From contig JAJPHL010000032.1 of NCBI GenBank assembly GCA_021325275.1, forward strand, positions 1-64,000: a DNA stretch of 64,000 bases. Direction: 5' to 3'. Below the pieces are notes generated by a model, which saw only the letters and a list, made by a program, of their open reading frames with translations, was not told the origin of the DNA and searched no databases. The stretch comes from Terriglobia bacterium (GTDB lineage Bacteria; Acidobacteriota; Terriglobia; JAJPHL01). Positions 56,823 through 64,000 of the stretch are shown one piece after another (the first letter of the stretch is position 1; the number at the start of each line of letters is the position of its first letter). Both the position numbers and the translations under genes were made by a program.

Positions 56823-56966
56823 ATCAGCCACAGATGAACGCGGATAGGAAATCTGCGGCGCGCGCGTCCGCATGGATTCGGTTCTCAGACTGCCTTGAAT
56901 CTGTGTGAATCTGTGCAATCTGTGGATGTCTTATCGGTGTTGATCTGCGTTCATCTGTGGCTGATC
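56822..56966. repeat. long inverted repeat R13 (CACAGATGAACGC units)
   Basis: Outer arms 56822-56848 and 56941-56966 pair over about 23 nt (ATCAGCCACAGATGAACGC). The central region holds more GAATCTGTG-type units on one side only. Confidence 0.8.
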
Positions 56967-57003
56967 TTCTCCGTCCGTGGTTCGTGCGCTACCATAAGAC
57001 ACG

Positions 57004-58383
57004 ATGAAGAAAGTCCACTTGATTCTTGCGACCATCGCCGGGATGGCGCTGCGTCTTTTCTTCATCGCGAAATTTCCTTACTCCGCCGGTGACACCGAAG
57101 TATACGAAGACCTGGCCCGCAATCTGCTCGACAACGGCGCGTATGGCACGTACTTCGGCGGCTCGTTCATTCCCGTCAACATGCGGATGCCGGGATACCC
57201 GGCGTTCCTCGCGGCGGTCGAATGGCTTCTGGGACCCGGTGAACTCCGCGTAATGGTGGTGCAAGCAGGCATCGACGTGCTGGCATGTCTGGCGATTGCA
57301 TGGTTGGCGGAGAAACTGAATCCCCGCGCGGGTGCGATTGCGCTGTGGCTCGCCGTGCTATGTCCCTTCACCGCGAACTACACGGCCACGCCACTCACCG
57401 AAACGCTGGCGACAGCACTCACGACCGTGTGTCTCTTGATCCTTTGCGCGACCCTCGACACAGACGTGTTGATCCGCGAAAAACTCCGCTGGTTTCTCAG
57501 CGGAATCGCCGCGGGACTTGCCACCATGGTGCGTCCCGAAAGTCCGCTGGTGTTGGCCGCGGCCGGCCTCGCGCTGGCGTGGGCGTGCCGGCGTGAAATT
57601 CTCGGCCGTGCATTTTTTTCCCTTGTCCGCACGGCCCTTTTGATGGGCGCGGGAATGCTGCTGGTCCTGGTGCCATGGGGAATTCGCACCTGGATCGCCA
57701 CGGGATCGTTTGAAATCATTACGAACCCCAACGCCACCATGCCGTGGGAACCGACGTCGCCCGGATGGGACGCGTGGACGCGCACGTGGCTCGTTACGTC
57801 GAAGGAGACGTACGACTTCGCGTTCAAATTCGAGGACGATGAAATCAATCCCAACGATTTACCGCCGTCGGCGTACGACTCCGAAGCGGAGAAGAAAAAA
57901 ACTCTCGAGTTGATCGAGCGCTACAACGAATTGAAACGCGCGCCGCCGAATCTCGACTGGGAATTCGCGAAGCTCGCGCGCGAGCGCGCCGCACGCCATC
58001 CGTTCCGCCAATACGTGGAGATTCCCGTGCTGCGCGCGATCAATTATTGGATGACGCCGCGCATCCAACTGTTGCCGTACCAAGGCAACGTGTTTCCGAT
58101 CGCCTGGATGTATGAAGACGATCCCATCGATTTCTCCGTCACCGTGGGATTCTTCACACTGAACTTGGTCTATCTTTCGCTCGGAATTTACGGCGCGTGG
58201 AAGCTACGAGGGAATTACGCGGTCACGTGCCTGTGGATGTTCATCGTTGTCCGCACGGCGTTCATGACCACACACGGAACCATCGAGCCGCGTTACATGC
58301 TGGTTTGTTTCCCCGCGCTGATCGCGCTGGGGTCGGCCGCGTGCGCGCGCCCAGGTGAGCAAGATACACCACGGAGATCCTGA
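57004..58383 (+). CDS. membrane glycosyltransferase (GT39/PMT-like)
   Basis: 459 residues, about ten TM helices; first loop has the family acidic residue in YSAGDTEVYEDLARNLL and later RMPGYPAFLAAVEWL. Such enzymes transfer sugars from polyprenyl-phosphate donors to lipid or protein. Its position after the NfrB-BcsB pair, separated by R13, suggests a role in modifying or linking the same polymer, but it may be independent. ATG at 57004 starts the first TM. Confidence 0.82.
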   Translation: MKKVHLILATIAGMALRLFFIAKFPYSAGDTEVYEDLARNLLDNGAYGTYFGGSFIPVNMRMPGYPAFLAAVEWLLGPGELRVMVVQAGIDVLACLAIAWLAEKLNPRAGAIALWLAVLCPFTANYTATPLTETLATALTTVCLLILCATLDTDVLIREKLRWFLSGIAAGLATMVRPESPLVLAAAGLALAWACRREILGRAFFSLVRTALLMGAGMLLVLVPWGIRTWIATGSFEIITNPNATMPWEPTSPGWDAWTRTWLVTSKETYDFAFKFEDDEINPNDLPPSAYDSEAEKKKTLELIERYNELKRAPPNLDWEFAKLARERAARHPFRQYVEIPVLRAINYWMTPRIQLLPYQGNVFPIAWMYEDDPIDFSVTVGFFTLNLVYLSLGIYGAWKLRGNYAVTCLWMFIVVRTAFMTTHGTIEPRYMLVCFPALIALGSAACARPGEQDTPRRS

Positions 58384-58480
58384 CACAGAGCGCACAGAGG
58401 ACACAGAGAGCACAGAGAAAGGCAAGAACTATTCGACGTTCTTCTCAGTGTCCTCGGTGTCCTCTGTGATCTCTGTGTTA
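58381..58480. repeat. long inverted repeat R14 (CACAGAG units)
   Basis: Left arm 58381-58430 (GACACAGAGCGCACAGAGGA and on) pairs with right arm 58437-58480 around a short loop; mismatches are scattered. It begins at the stop of the glycosyltransferase gene. Confidence 0.85.
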
Positions 58481-58505
58481 AGAATGCCGGGTTCCCGTGT
58501 TCACC

Positions 58506-58534
58506 TTGCACCCGTGCGCAGGAAATGCTATACC
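58506..58534 (+). promoter_or_regulatory. promoter with leaderless start of the isomerase-like gene
   Basis: TTGCAC (58506-58511), 17 nt, TATACC (58529-58534), then 6 nt and ATG at 58541. Here a matching -35 is present as well. Confidence 0.65.
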
Positions 58535-58540
58535 GAGTGA

Positions 58541-59479
58541 ATGCGTAATCTCGACCGTCGCACGTTTCTCGCGCTCTCCGGCGCCGCATCGCTTTCCTTT
58601 CCGCTGAAAGCGGCGGGGAAGATCCCCGTGGGACTCGAGTTGTACTCGGTACGCGGAGAGCTCAAGAAAGACTTGATGGGCACGGTTCGCGCCGTCGCCA
58701 AGATGGGCTACGAAGACGTGGAGTTTTACTCGCCTTACTTCGAGTGGACTCCCGCGTATGCCAAGGAAGTTCGCGGCCTCCTCGACGATTTGGGTATTCG
58801 CTGCCTCTCCACGCATAACGACACGGCGGCGATGCGCGGCGACGGCATCAAGAAAGCCGCCGAGTTGAACCACATTCTCGGCGCGAAATACGTGATCTGG
58901 GCTTCGGCCGGCGAGCCCACCAGCATCGATGGATGGAAGGGCGTCGCCGCGCGATTGACGGAAGCCTCCCAGGCGTTCGCGCCGGAAAGTCTCGGCGTGG
59001 GATATCACAATCACGGTGTGGAGTTCCGGAACATGGGCGGACAACGGCCCATCGACATCATCGCCGCGAATACTCCGAAAGACGTGGTGCTGCAACTGGA
59101 CGTAGGACATTGCGTCGAAGGCGGCGGCAATCCCGTCACGTTCATTCGATCGAATCCCGGACGCGTGCGCAGCCTGCATTGCAAGGATTTCAAGATCGGC
59201 AAGGGAAGCAACGTGACACCCACCGGCAGCGACGGCATCAACGAAAAGGGCGAACGCCAAGCGAGCGCCGGCTTGTCCATCGGCAGCGATCGCGGCGACA
59301 CCGGTTTCAAAGTGCTGGTCGGCGAAGGCGACGTGCGTTGGGGACAAGTGGTCCAGGCGGCGGAGTCGGTGGGCGGCGTGGAATATTACTTGATCGAGCA
59401 GGAAGGCAGCCGCTTCTCGGAACTTGAAACCGCCGAGCGTTGTCTGGCGAATTGGAAGCGTGTGCGAAACGCGTTTTAG
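58541..59479 (+). CDS. exported TIM-barrel sugar isomerase/epimerase-like protein
   Basis: 312 residues. A Tat-like signal (MRNLDRRTFLALSGAASLSF) precedes a xylose-isomerase-like TIM barrel: GLELYSVRGEL, GYEDVEFY, GVGYHNHGVEF, LDVGHCVEGGG, YYLIEQEGS, whose Glu/His/Asp residues bind a metal by family. Reaction unknown; many such exported proteins act on oligosaccharide-derived sugars. Its stop codon overlaps that of the convergent NPP gene. Confidence 0.88.
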   Translation: MRNLDRRTFLALSGAASLSFPLKAAGKIPVGLELYSVRGELKKDLMGTVRAVAKMGYEDVEFYSPYFEWTPAYAKEVRGLLDDLGIRCLSTHNDTAAMRGDGIKKAAELNHILGAKYVIWASAGEPTSIDGWKGVAARLTEASQAFAPESLGVGYHNHGVEFRNMGGQRPIDIIAANTPKDVVLQLDVGHCVEGGGNPVTFIRSNPGRVRSLHCKDFKIGKGSNVTPTGSDGINEKGERQASAGLSIGSDRGDTGFKVLVGEGDVRWGQVVQAAESVGGVEYYLIEQEGSRFSELETAERCLANWKRVRNAF

Positions 59480-60717
59480 TTCGGCACGTACACCGGGGCG
59501 AGCACCGAAAACGATCCGTCGAGATCGTCCGGCGTTTTCAATCCCAGAATTTTCGCGATGAACGGGTAGACGTTCACGTTTTCAAACGACGGAATTTTCG
59601 CCGCGGGCTTGACGTTCGGTCCCACTGCATAAAAAATCGCGTGCATCGACTTGTACACGCGCGGATCGTAGCCGTGTTCGCCGCGCGGCGGTTGATACGG
59701 GCCTCCTTGCGCGTTCAGGGCGCTCATCGTGAACACGGCGCGGCCTTTCACCAGCGCCATAAAATCACCGATCCGCCGGTTGCCGCGGAAATGCCATGCG
59801 GCCGGTGTTTCGTCTCGCGCGTACAGATCGAGGTGTTTGTCTTTCCTCAAACGCTCGAATGTTTTCTCGGCGGCGGCGCCGTCTTTCGGATAAAAGAACG
59901 CGACGGGTCCGTTCAACACGACGCGCACTTGCGAGGAATCAACTTCGCGCTCGAGATTCACCGCGCCGTCCGCGGTGTCTTGCATGCCGTGATCGGAAAC
60001 GAGAATCAGATTCACGGGCAAGTTCAGCTTGGCGAGATCCTCGCGCAGTTTGCCGATCATGCGGTCGACGAGGCCGACGGCCTCCGCCGTTTCCATCGCG
60101 CCGGGACCGTACTTGTGCCCGGCTGAATCCACGTCGCTGAAGTACAGCGTGATGAAATGCGGACGCTTTTCCGCCGGCAGCTTCAACCAGTCGATGACTT
60201 GCTTCACGCGGTGCTCGTCGGTGATCGAGCCGTCGTACTTTATCCAATAGGTAGGGCGCACGCCCTGGATTTCGGCGTCAGAAGTCGGCCAAAACATGCA
60301 CGCGGCGATGGTGTGTTGCTGTTCGGCCAGCACCCACAGCGGCGTCCCATGCATGTACCACGATCCGTCAGTGGCGTCGCGGTGGTAATCGTACTCGGCG
60401 TTTTTCACAGGATCGAAAAAATGATTGCCGACAATCCCGTGATGCGCCGGGTACATTCCCGTGATGATCGAAATGTGGTTCGGAAATGTGATCGTGGGAA
60501 ACGACGGAATCATCGACTCGGCGGCGGCGCCCGAGTCGCGAACCGCCATAATGTTTTTCGGCTTGTAGCGGTCGGTGTAGTCGAAACGGAATCCGTCGAT
60601 GGATACGAGGATCACATACGGCTGCTCGGCAGCCGCAGCCAGCGGCAGCAGGACCGCTGCGAGGAGCAACAGTATGAAAGGATGAAACCGGAAGCGAGAA
60701 GAGAGCCGCGTGTGCAT
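59476..60717 (-). CDS. nucleotide pyrophosphatase/phosphodiesterase (NPP, alkaline-phosphatase superfamily), exported
   Basis: 413 residues: signal peptide (FILLLLAAVLLPLAAAAEQ), metal Asp41 in SIDGFR, probable nucleophile Thr77 in PTITFPNH, then TGMYPAHHGIVGN, FSDVDSAGHKYGP and VSDHGMQD, which supply the zinc ligands. NPP enzymes cleave phosphodiester or pyrophosphate bonds outside the cytoplasm. Promoter candidate TTGTTA, 18 nt, TAATGT lies in the divergent spacer with a very short leader. Confidence 0.9.
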   Translation of the reverse strand: MHTRLSSRFRFHPFILLLLAAVLLPLAAAAEQPYVILVSIDGFRFDYTDRYKPKNIMAVRDSGAAAESMIPSFPTITFPNHISIITGMYPAHHGIVGNHFFDPVKNAEYDYHRDATDGSWYMHGTPLWVLAEQQHTIAACMFWPTSDAEIQGVRPTYWIKYDGSITDEHRVKQVIDWLKLPAEKRPHFITLYFSDVDSAGHKYGPGAMETAEAVGLVDRMIGKLREDLAKLNLPVNLILVSDHGMQDTADGAVNLEREVDSSQVRVVLNGPVAFFYPKDGAAAEKTFERLRKDKHLDLYARDETPAAWHFRGNRRIGDFMALVKGRAVFTMSALNAQGGPYQPPRGEHGYDPRVYKSMHAIFYAVGPNVKPAAKIPSFENVNVYPFIAKILGLKTPDDLDGSFSVLAPVYVPN

Positions 60718-60769
60718 CGCTTCGTGCTACATTACCAGCGTCCCAATTCCTGTAACAAGGAGATTTCTC

Positions 60770-61159
60770 ATGGGTCGCTATTTCATGTTCGTAACCATGT
60801 TTGTAACCATGGTCGCGCTCCTGGGCGCCGCGCTCTCTGCCGCGATCAATTACAACTCAAGCAAGAGCAACACTGGCAACATCGCACTGGCGTATCCGTC
60901 TACGGTGACGGCTGCTCAGGCCGCGGCCGTTCTCTCGGAGATCGAAAAGTCGGGCAAAGCTCCGACGGAGACCACCGTTCGGTCGATCTTGACAGCGAAA
61001 GGCATTAAACAGGGTGGCTTCAAAGTGATCATCGAGCAAAAGGACAACAAGACCACCATTCTCTTGCTGGCCGATCCTGCCGACGAGAAGGCAGCCCGCG
61101 CTGCTGCTGCGAAGATTACGACCAGTCGCTCCAACACTCAGCACAATCAACTGGAATAG
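60770..61159 (+). CDS. small membrane-anchored/exported protein, unknown
   Basis: 129 residues. The N-terminus (MGRYFMFVTMFVTMVALLGAA) is a single hydrophobic signal or anchor; the rest is a soluble domain (VTAAQAAAVLSEIEKSGKAP, FKVIIEQKDNKTTILLLA) followed by an Ala-rich helix and polar tail. A good ribosome site (AAGGAG) precedes the ATG at 60770; the 20-residue upstream extension lacks one. Its stop overlaps the start of the AAA ATPase gene by one base, so the two are probably coupled. Confidence 0.7.
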   Translation: MGRYFMFVTMFVTMVALLGAALSAAINYNSSKSNTGNIALAYPSTVTAAQAAAVLSEIEKSGKAPTETTVRSILTAKGIKQGGFKVIIEQKDNKTTILLLADPADEKAARAAAAKITTSRSNTQHNQLE

Positions 61160-61743
61160 TGGGCTGCCGGCGGTTGGCTCTCGTCCAGCGGCTTAACGAG
61201 ATTGACGCATTGAAACGCTTCATCATCACCGGCGCGCCCGGCGCGGGGAAGACCGCGATCATTCGCCAGTTGGCGCTTGACGGCTTCAGCGTGGTCGAAG
61301 AGGCCGCCACCGACGTGATCGCCGCGGCGCATGCGCGTGGAGTCCAGGAACCATGGACTCATTCATCCTTCATTAGTGACATTGTCGCCATGCAACGGGA
61401 ACGCCAACTTCGCGCCACCGGCGACCTCCAGTTTCACGACCGTTCCGCCATTTGCACGGCCGCGCTCGCGACCTACCTGGGATACCCGTTCTCGCCTGCC
61501 CTGACGGCCGAACTGGAGCGCGTCAATAAGGACGCGATCTTCCAGCGCCGCGTCTTCTTTATCCGTCATCTCGGATTCGTCACGCCCACCGAAGCGCGCC
61601 GCATCACCTTCGAGGAGACCCTGCGTTTCGAGCGAATCCACGAGGAGACTTACCGGGACTTCGGTTACGAAATGGTCTTCATTCAACCGGCCAACGTTGC
61701 GGTTCGACTTGGTATGATCAAAGAGTCGATTCGAGCCCACTAG
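61159..61743 (+). CDS. AAA/P-loop ATPase of the AAA_28 (ATPase/kinase-like) type
   Basis: 194 residues: Walker A GAPGAGKTAI, FSVVEEAATDVIAAAHARG, LQFHDRSAICTAALA, and a C-terminal YRDFGYEMVFIQPANVAVR typical of the predicted ATPase/kinase family with uncertain substrate. GTG at 61159 overlaps the previous stop; TTG at 61210 (KRFIITGAPGAGKT) is an alternative that fits the P-loop core better. The pairing with a small anchored protein is unexplained. Confidence 0.8.
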   Translation: MGCRRLALVQRLNEIDALKRFIITGAPGAGKTAIIRQLALDGFSVVEEAATDVIAAAHARGVQEPWTHSSFISDIVAMQRERQLRATGDLQFHDRSAICTAALATYLGYPFSPALTAELERVNKDAIFQRRVFFIRHLGFVTPTEARRITFEETLRFERIHEETYRDFGYEMVFIQPANVAVRLGMIKESIRAH

Positions 61744-61776
61744 CCCTCGGTTATACTGACCCGCGGGGGGTTCGAC

Positions 61777-63753
61777 ATGAAGTCTTCAGCGGTTTTCCCG
61801 ACCCTGTCCGCTACGGTTTTCTGCCTTTGCGCTTCTGCGCAAGTCTCCCCGCATCTCCAGATCGTTTCGTTTTCCGTGGGACCCGATCAAACCTTGACGT
61901 ATCCCAACGCGCCGAGCGGCGCCAATATGCTTGGGGGCTTGGCGGATGAGCACACCACAATCATGCCGCCAGCCACGACCGGCGGACCCTACTTGGTTTT
62001 CGCCGCCGGCGTCACTTCCACAACGGCCACCGGAGTTTGGGGAGCGTTCGCGCTCGAGACGACCGATCTTAAAACGTTCACGTTTGCCAGTTCACTCGGA
62101 TATCCAGCGCCTTCGCCGCTCATGAGCGCCGGGAGAACCTTCAGTAAATGCGACACCACCGGTAATACCGGATTCGACGAGAACTATGCGGCTCCCGGAT
62201 CCGTGCTTCAGGATCCCACGCTGCCTGCCGGAAACCTGATCATGTTGTATGAAGCGGAAAACCATTGTCCAGGCGGCGTCTTTCAACAGCCGTTTTACGC
62301 CACGGTGGGATTCATGCGATCTTCCGACAACGGCAAAACATGGCCGGATGTGCAACCGGGCCCTCTGGGCGGATCGACGCGATTCCCGGTGGTTCAGAGT
62401 CCCGATCCGCAGCCGACTAGCGCCCACGGGTATTTGGGCAATGCGATCCCCAGCGGATTCATCGACAGGACCGCCACCGGCGATTACTATCTCTACGTCA
62501 CTTATGATTATTTCTCCACCAGCGGCCAAGCGATTCGCGTGGCGCGCGCCAAACTCGGCACGAATCCGCTGACGTTTCAGAAGTGGTACAACGGCTCCTT
62601 CAGCCAACCCGGAATCGGCGGCCTGGATAGCGACGTCTTCCCGGCGGGAGCGTGTTCGGGACAGCAGACCAGCAGCGAAATCAATTACAACGACGACGTC
62701 GGTCTCTACATTTTGATTTTCAGGTGCAACAGCGGGCCCTCCGATGCGCGCGTCGGCGGATGGTATTACTCCACCGCCACCAGTCTCGATCAACAGAACT
62801 GGACCGCGCCGCAGTTGATCGCGAACTCCGTCTACCCGCTAACGTCGCCTTGCCCGGGGTCAACTACCGGCAACGACTTCGATGGCTTCTATCCCTCCAT
62901 GATGTCGCCGGGAGCCGCGGCAGGACATACCAAGCTGACGGGAACGATTTTCTTCACGCACGTGGCGTGCGACTTGAACTCGCGACAATTCCTATCGCGA
63001 ACATTCACGATCACGGCGCTGCCGGTTTCACCGATCCCGAGCGGGGGCATCGTGAACAACGCCAGCTACACGGCAGGAACTACGCCGCTGGCGCCCGGAT
63101 CGATCGCCGCTATCTTCGGAACGAGTCTCACCGACGGCACTTCATGTCTTCCACCGAAGTGTTTTCCCTCGTTTGACGGCAACGGAAAACTGAACACCAC
63201 GATGGCCAACTCGCAAGTCTTGATCAACGGCGTGGCTGCGCCGCTTTTCTACGCCTCGCCGGGACAAACCGGCGTGCAGATTCCGTTCGAAACCACGGGC
63301 ACGTCGGCGACGGTCGCCGTCACGATTGCCGGACAAGCCACTGCGCCGGTCACGCTGCCGATCGGCACGGTCTCCCCTGGCATTTTCACTGTGACCGCGG
63401 ACGGCAAAGGCGCGGGAGCGATCACCCACGCCGACGGATCCGCAGTGTCGGCGGCGAGTCCTGCGAAGCGGGGCGAAGTGGTAATTGTCTATGGCACCGG
63501 GCTTGGTGCGGTGTCGCCGGCGGTCGCGACCGGTGCCTTGCCCGCCGGGGTGTCTACGTCAACTACCAGCGTAACGGTCACTTTCGGCACCATCACGGTG
63601 ACTCCCGACTATGCCGGCTTGGCGGGGTGTTGTGTCGGCCTGAATCAAATCAACGTCAAGGTTCCGGCCGGCGCTACAGTCGGCAATTCCATACCTTTAG
63701 TATTGAACACCGGAGGCAAAACGTCGAACTCGGTGACGATCGCCGTGCAGTAG
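61777..63753 (+). CDS. secreted propeller-like protein with C-terminal TIGR03437 domain
   Basis: 658 residues with a signal peptide (MKSSAVFPTLSATVFCLCASA), an N-terminal half of beta blades (SSDNGKTWPDVQPGPLGGS, an Asp-box-like motif; YDYFSTSGQAIRVARAKLG) resembling sialidase/GH43-type propellers, and the TIGR03437 C-terminal domain (VNNASYTAGTTPLAPGSIAA, FYASPGQTGVQIPFE, GLNQINVKVPAGA). Probably extracellular; no catalytic residue was identified. TATACT (61752-61757) gives a leader of about 12-13 nt with a GGGGGG ribosome-like site. Confidence 0.8.
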   Translation: MKSSAVFPTLSATVFCLCASAQVSPHLQIVSFSVGPDQTLTYPNAPSGANMLGGLADEHTTIMPPATTGGPYLVFAAGVTSTTATGVWGAFALETTDLKTFTFASSLGYPAPSPLMSAGRTFSKCDTTGNTGFDENYAAPGSVLQDPTLPAGNLIMLYEAENHCPGGVFQQPFYATVGFMRSSDNGKTWPDVQPGPLGGSTRFPVVQSPDPQPTSAHGYLGNAIPSGFIDRTATGDYYLYVTYDYFSTSGQAIRVARAKLGTNPLTFQKWYNGSFSQPGIGGLDSDVFPAGACSGQQTSSEINYNDDVGLYILIFRCNSGPSDARVGGWYYSTATSLDQQNWTAPQLIANSVYPLTSPCPGSTTGNDFDGFYPSMMSPGAAAGHTKLTGTIFFTHVACDLNSRQFLSRTFTITALPVSPIPSGGIVNNASYTAGTTPLAPGSIAAIFGTSLTDGTSCLPPKCFPSFDGNGKLNTTMANSQVLINGVAAPLFYASPGQTGVQIPFETTGTSATVAVTIAGQATAPVTLPIGTVSPGIFTVTADGKGAGAITHADGSAVSAASPAKRGEVVIVYGTGLGAVSPAVATGALPAGVSTSTTSVTVTFGTITVTPDYAGLAGCCVGLNQINVKVPAGATVGNSIPLVLNTGGKTSNSVTIAVQ

Positions 63754-63818
63754 GCGTCCCGTTCCTTTTGATCGTTCTATTTAAGTAATTGAAAACAAAA
63801 GGTATTCTCGTTCCGCGC

Positions 63819-63846
63819 TTGACATCCCGCCATTTTGCCCTATACA
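63819..63846 (+). promoter_or_regulatory. near-consensus promoter of dprA
   Basis: TTGACA (63819-63824), 16 nt, TATACA (63841-63846); TACATT 2 nt on gives an 18-nt spacer. AAAGGA lies 4 nt before the ATG. Confidence 0.7.
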
Positions 63847-63859
63847 TTCAAAGGACCCG

Positions 63860-64000
63860 ATGGTTTCCAGCACCGCCCAATCGCCGGACCCAGACCAACA
63901 AGCTGGGGCGAATTTGGCGCTTGATTGGCTGGCGTTGAAGCTGTCGCCGGGTCTGGGCACTCGGTTGGCCGCGCGATTGGCCAGGGCGTTTGGCGATCCT
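63860..64000 (+). CDS. dprA: DNA-processing protein DprA, N-terminal 47 residues (cut by window edge)
   Basis: The frame from ATG 63860 ends at the window edge: a polar start (MVSSTAQSPDPDQQAG), then LDWLALKLSPGLGTRLAARL and ARAFGDP, the helix-hairpin-helix-like N-terminus typical of DprA, which loads RecA on incoming single-stranded DNA during transformation. The Rossmann domain lies outside. Confidence 0.75.
   Translation, partial: MVSSTAQSPDPDQQAGANLALDWLALKLSPGLGTRLAARLARAFGDP

Overview
The window is a chromosomal segment of about 60% GC from a Gram-negative soil-type bacterium, most likely an Acidobacteriota member of the Solibacter/Bryobacter group. This is inferred from four very large carboxypeptidase-regulatory/TonB-type (Oar-like) outer-membrane proteins, a GWxTD protein, and two beta-propeller proteins ending in the TIGR03437 domain typical of Solibacter. 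No rRNA, tRNA, CRISPR array, phage or insertion sequence was recognised. About 42 genes are supported, two of them cut by the window edges.

Layout. 1-9.6 kb: truncated acyl-CoA dehydrogenase, small lipoprotein, hybrid sensor kinase, PfkB kinase, then a membrane glycosyltransferase / DapF-like / TPR / unknown-protein run. 9.6-13.1 kb: tsaD diverging from hemE-hemY; hemY carries a +1 frameshift. 13.2-16.6 kb: SBBP propeller protein, a 65-aa orphan, and a two-gene module of unknown function. 16.6-24.8 kb (minus strand): dnaA-dnaN-gyrB-gyrA with DnaA boxes between dnaA and dnaN, i.e. the likely oriC region. 25.2-26.6 kb: DUF309 protein and a MetX-like hydrolase. 26.9-42.8 kb: four tandem Oar-like genes, each with its own promoter and a shared upstream element. 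43-47.9 kb: S9 peptidase diverging from argC-argB-argA. 48-53 kb (minus): sensor kinase, outer-membrane barrel protein and GWxTD protein. 53.3-58.4 kb: NfrB-like processive glycosyltransferase overlapping a BcsB-like partner, followed by a second membrane glycosyltransferase, a candidate exopolysaccharide locus. 58.5-64 kb: TIM-barrel isomerase-like protein, NPP phosphodiesterase, small anchored protein plus AAA ATPase, TIGR03437 protein, and the start of dprA.

Two genome-wide patterns stand out. First, at least fourteen long, imperfect inverted repeats, whose arms are made of short tandem units (ACAAAG, CACAGAG, ACCGAG, GACGCAGA, GGCAAAA, CTGAGT and others), sit in intergenic spacers; one forms the predicted N-terminus of a protein and one fills the gyrB-gyrA spacer. 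Second, nine genes have a -10 hexamer (TATCCT, TACAAT, TATACT or similar) exactly 6 nt before the start codon, which implies leaderless mRNAs.

Other points worth checking are a DapF homologue with both catalytic cysteines replaced by serine, a gyrase with residues at quinolone-determining positions that differ from the sensitive type, and the co-regulatory architecture of the Oar cluster. All assignments rest on reading motifs by eye; no database search was run.
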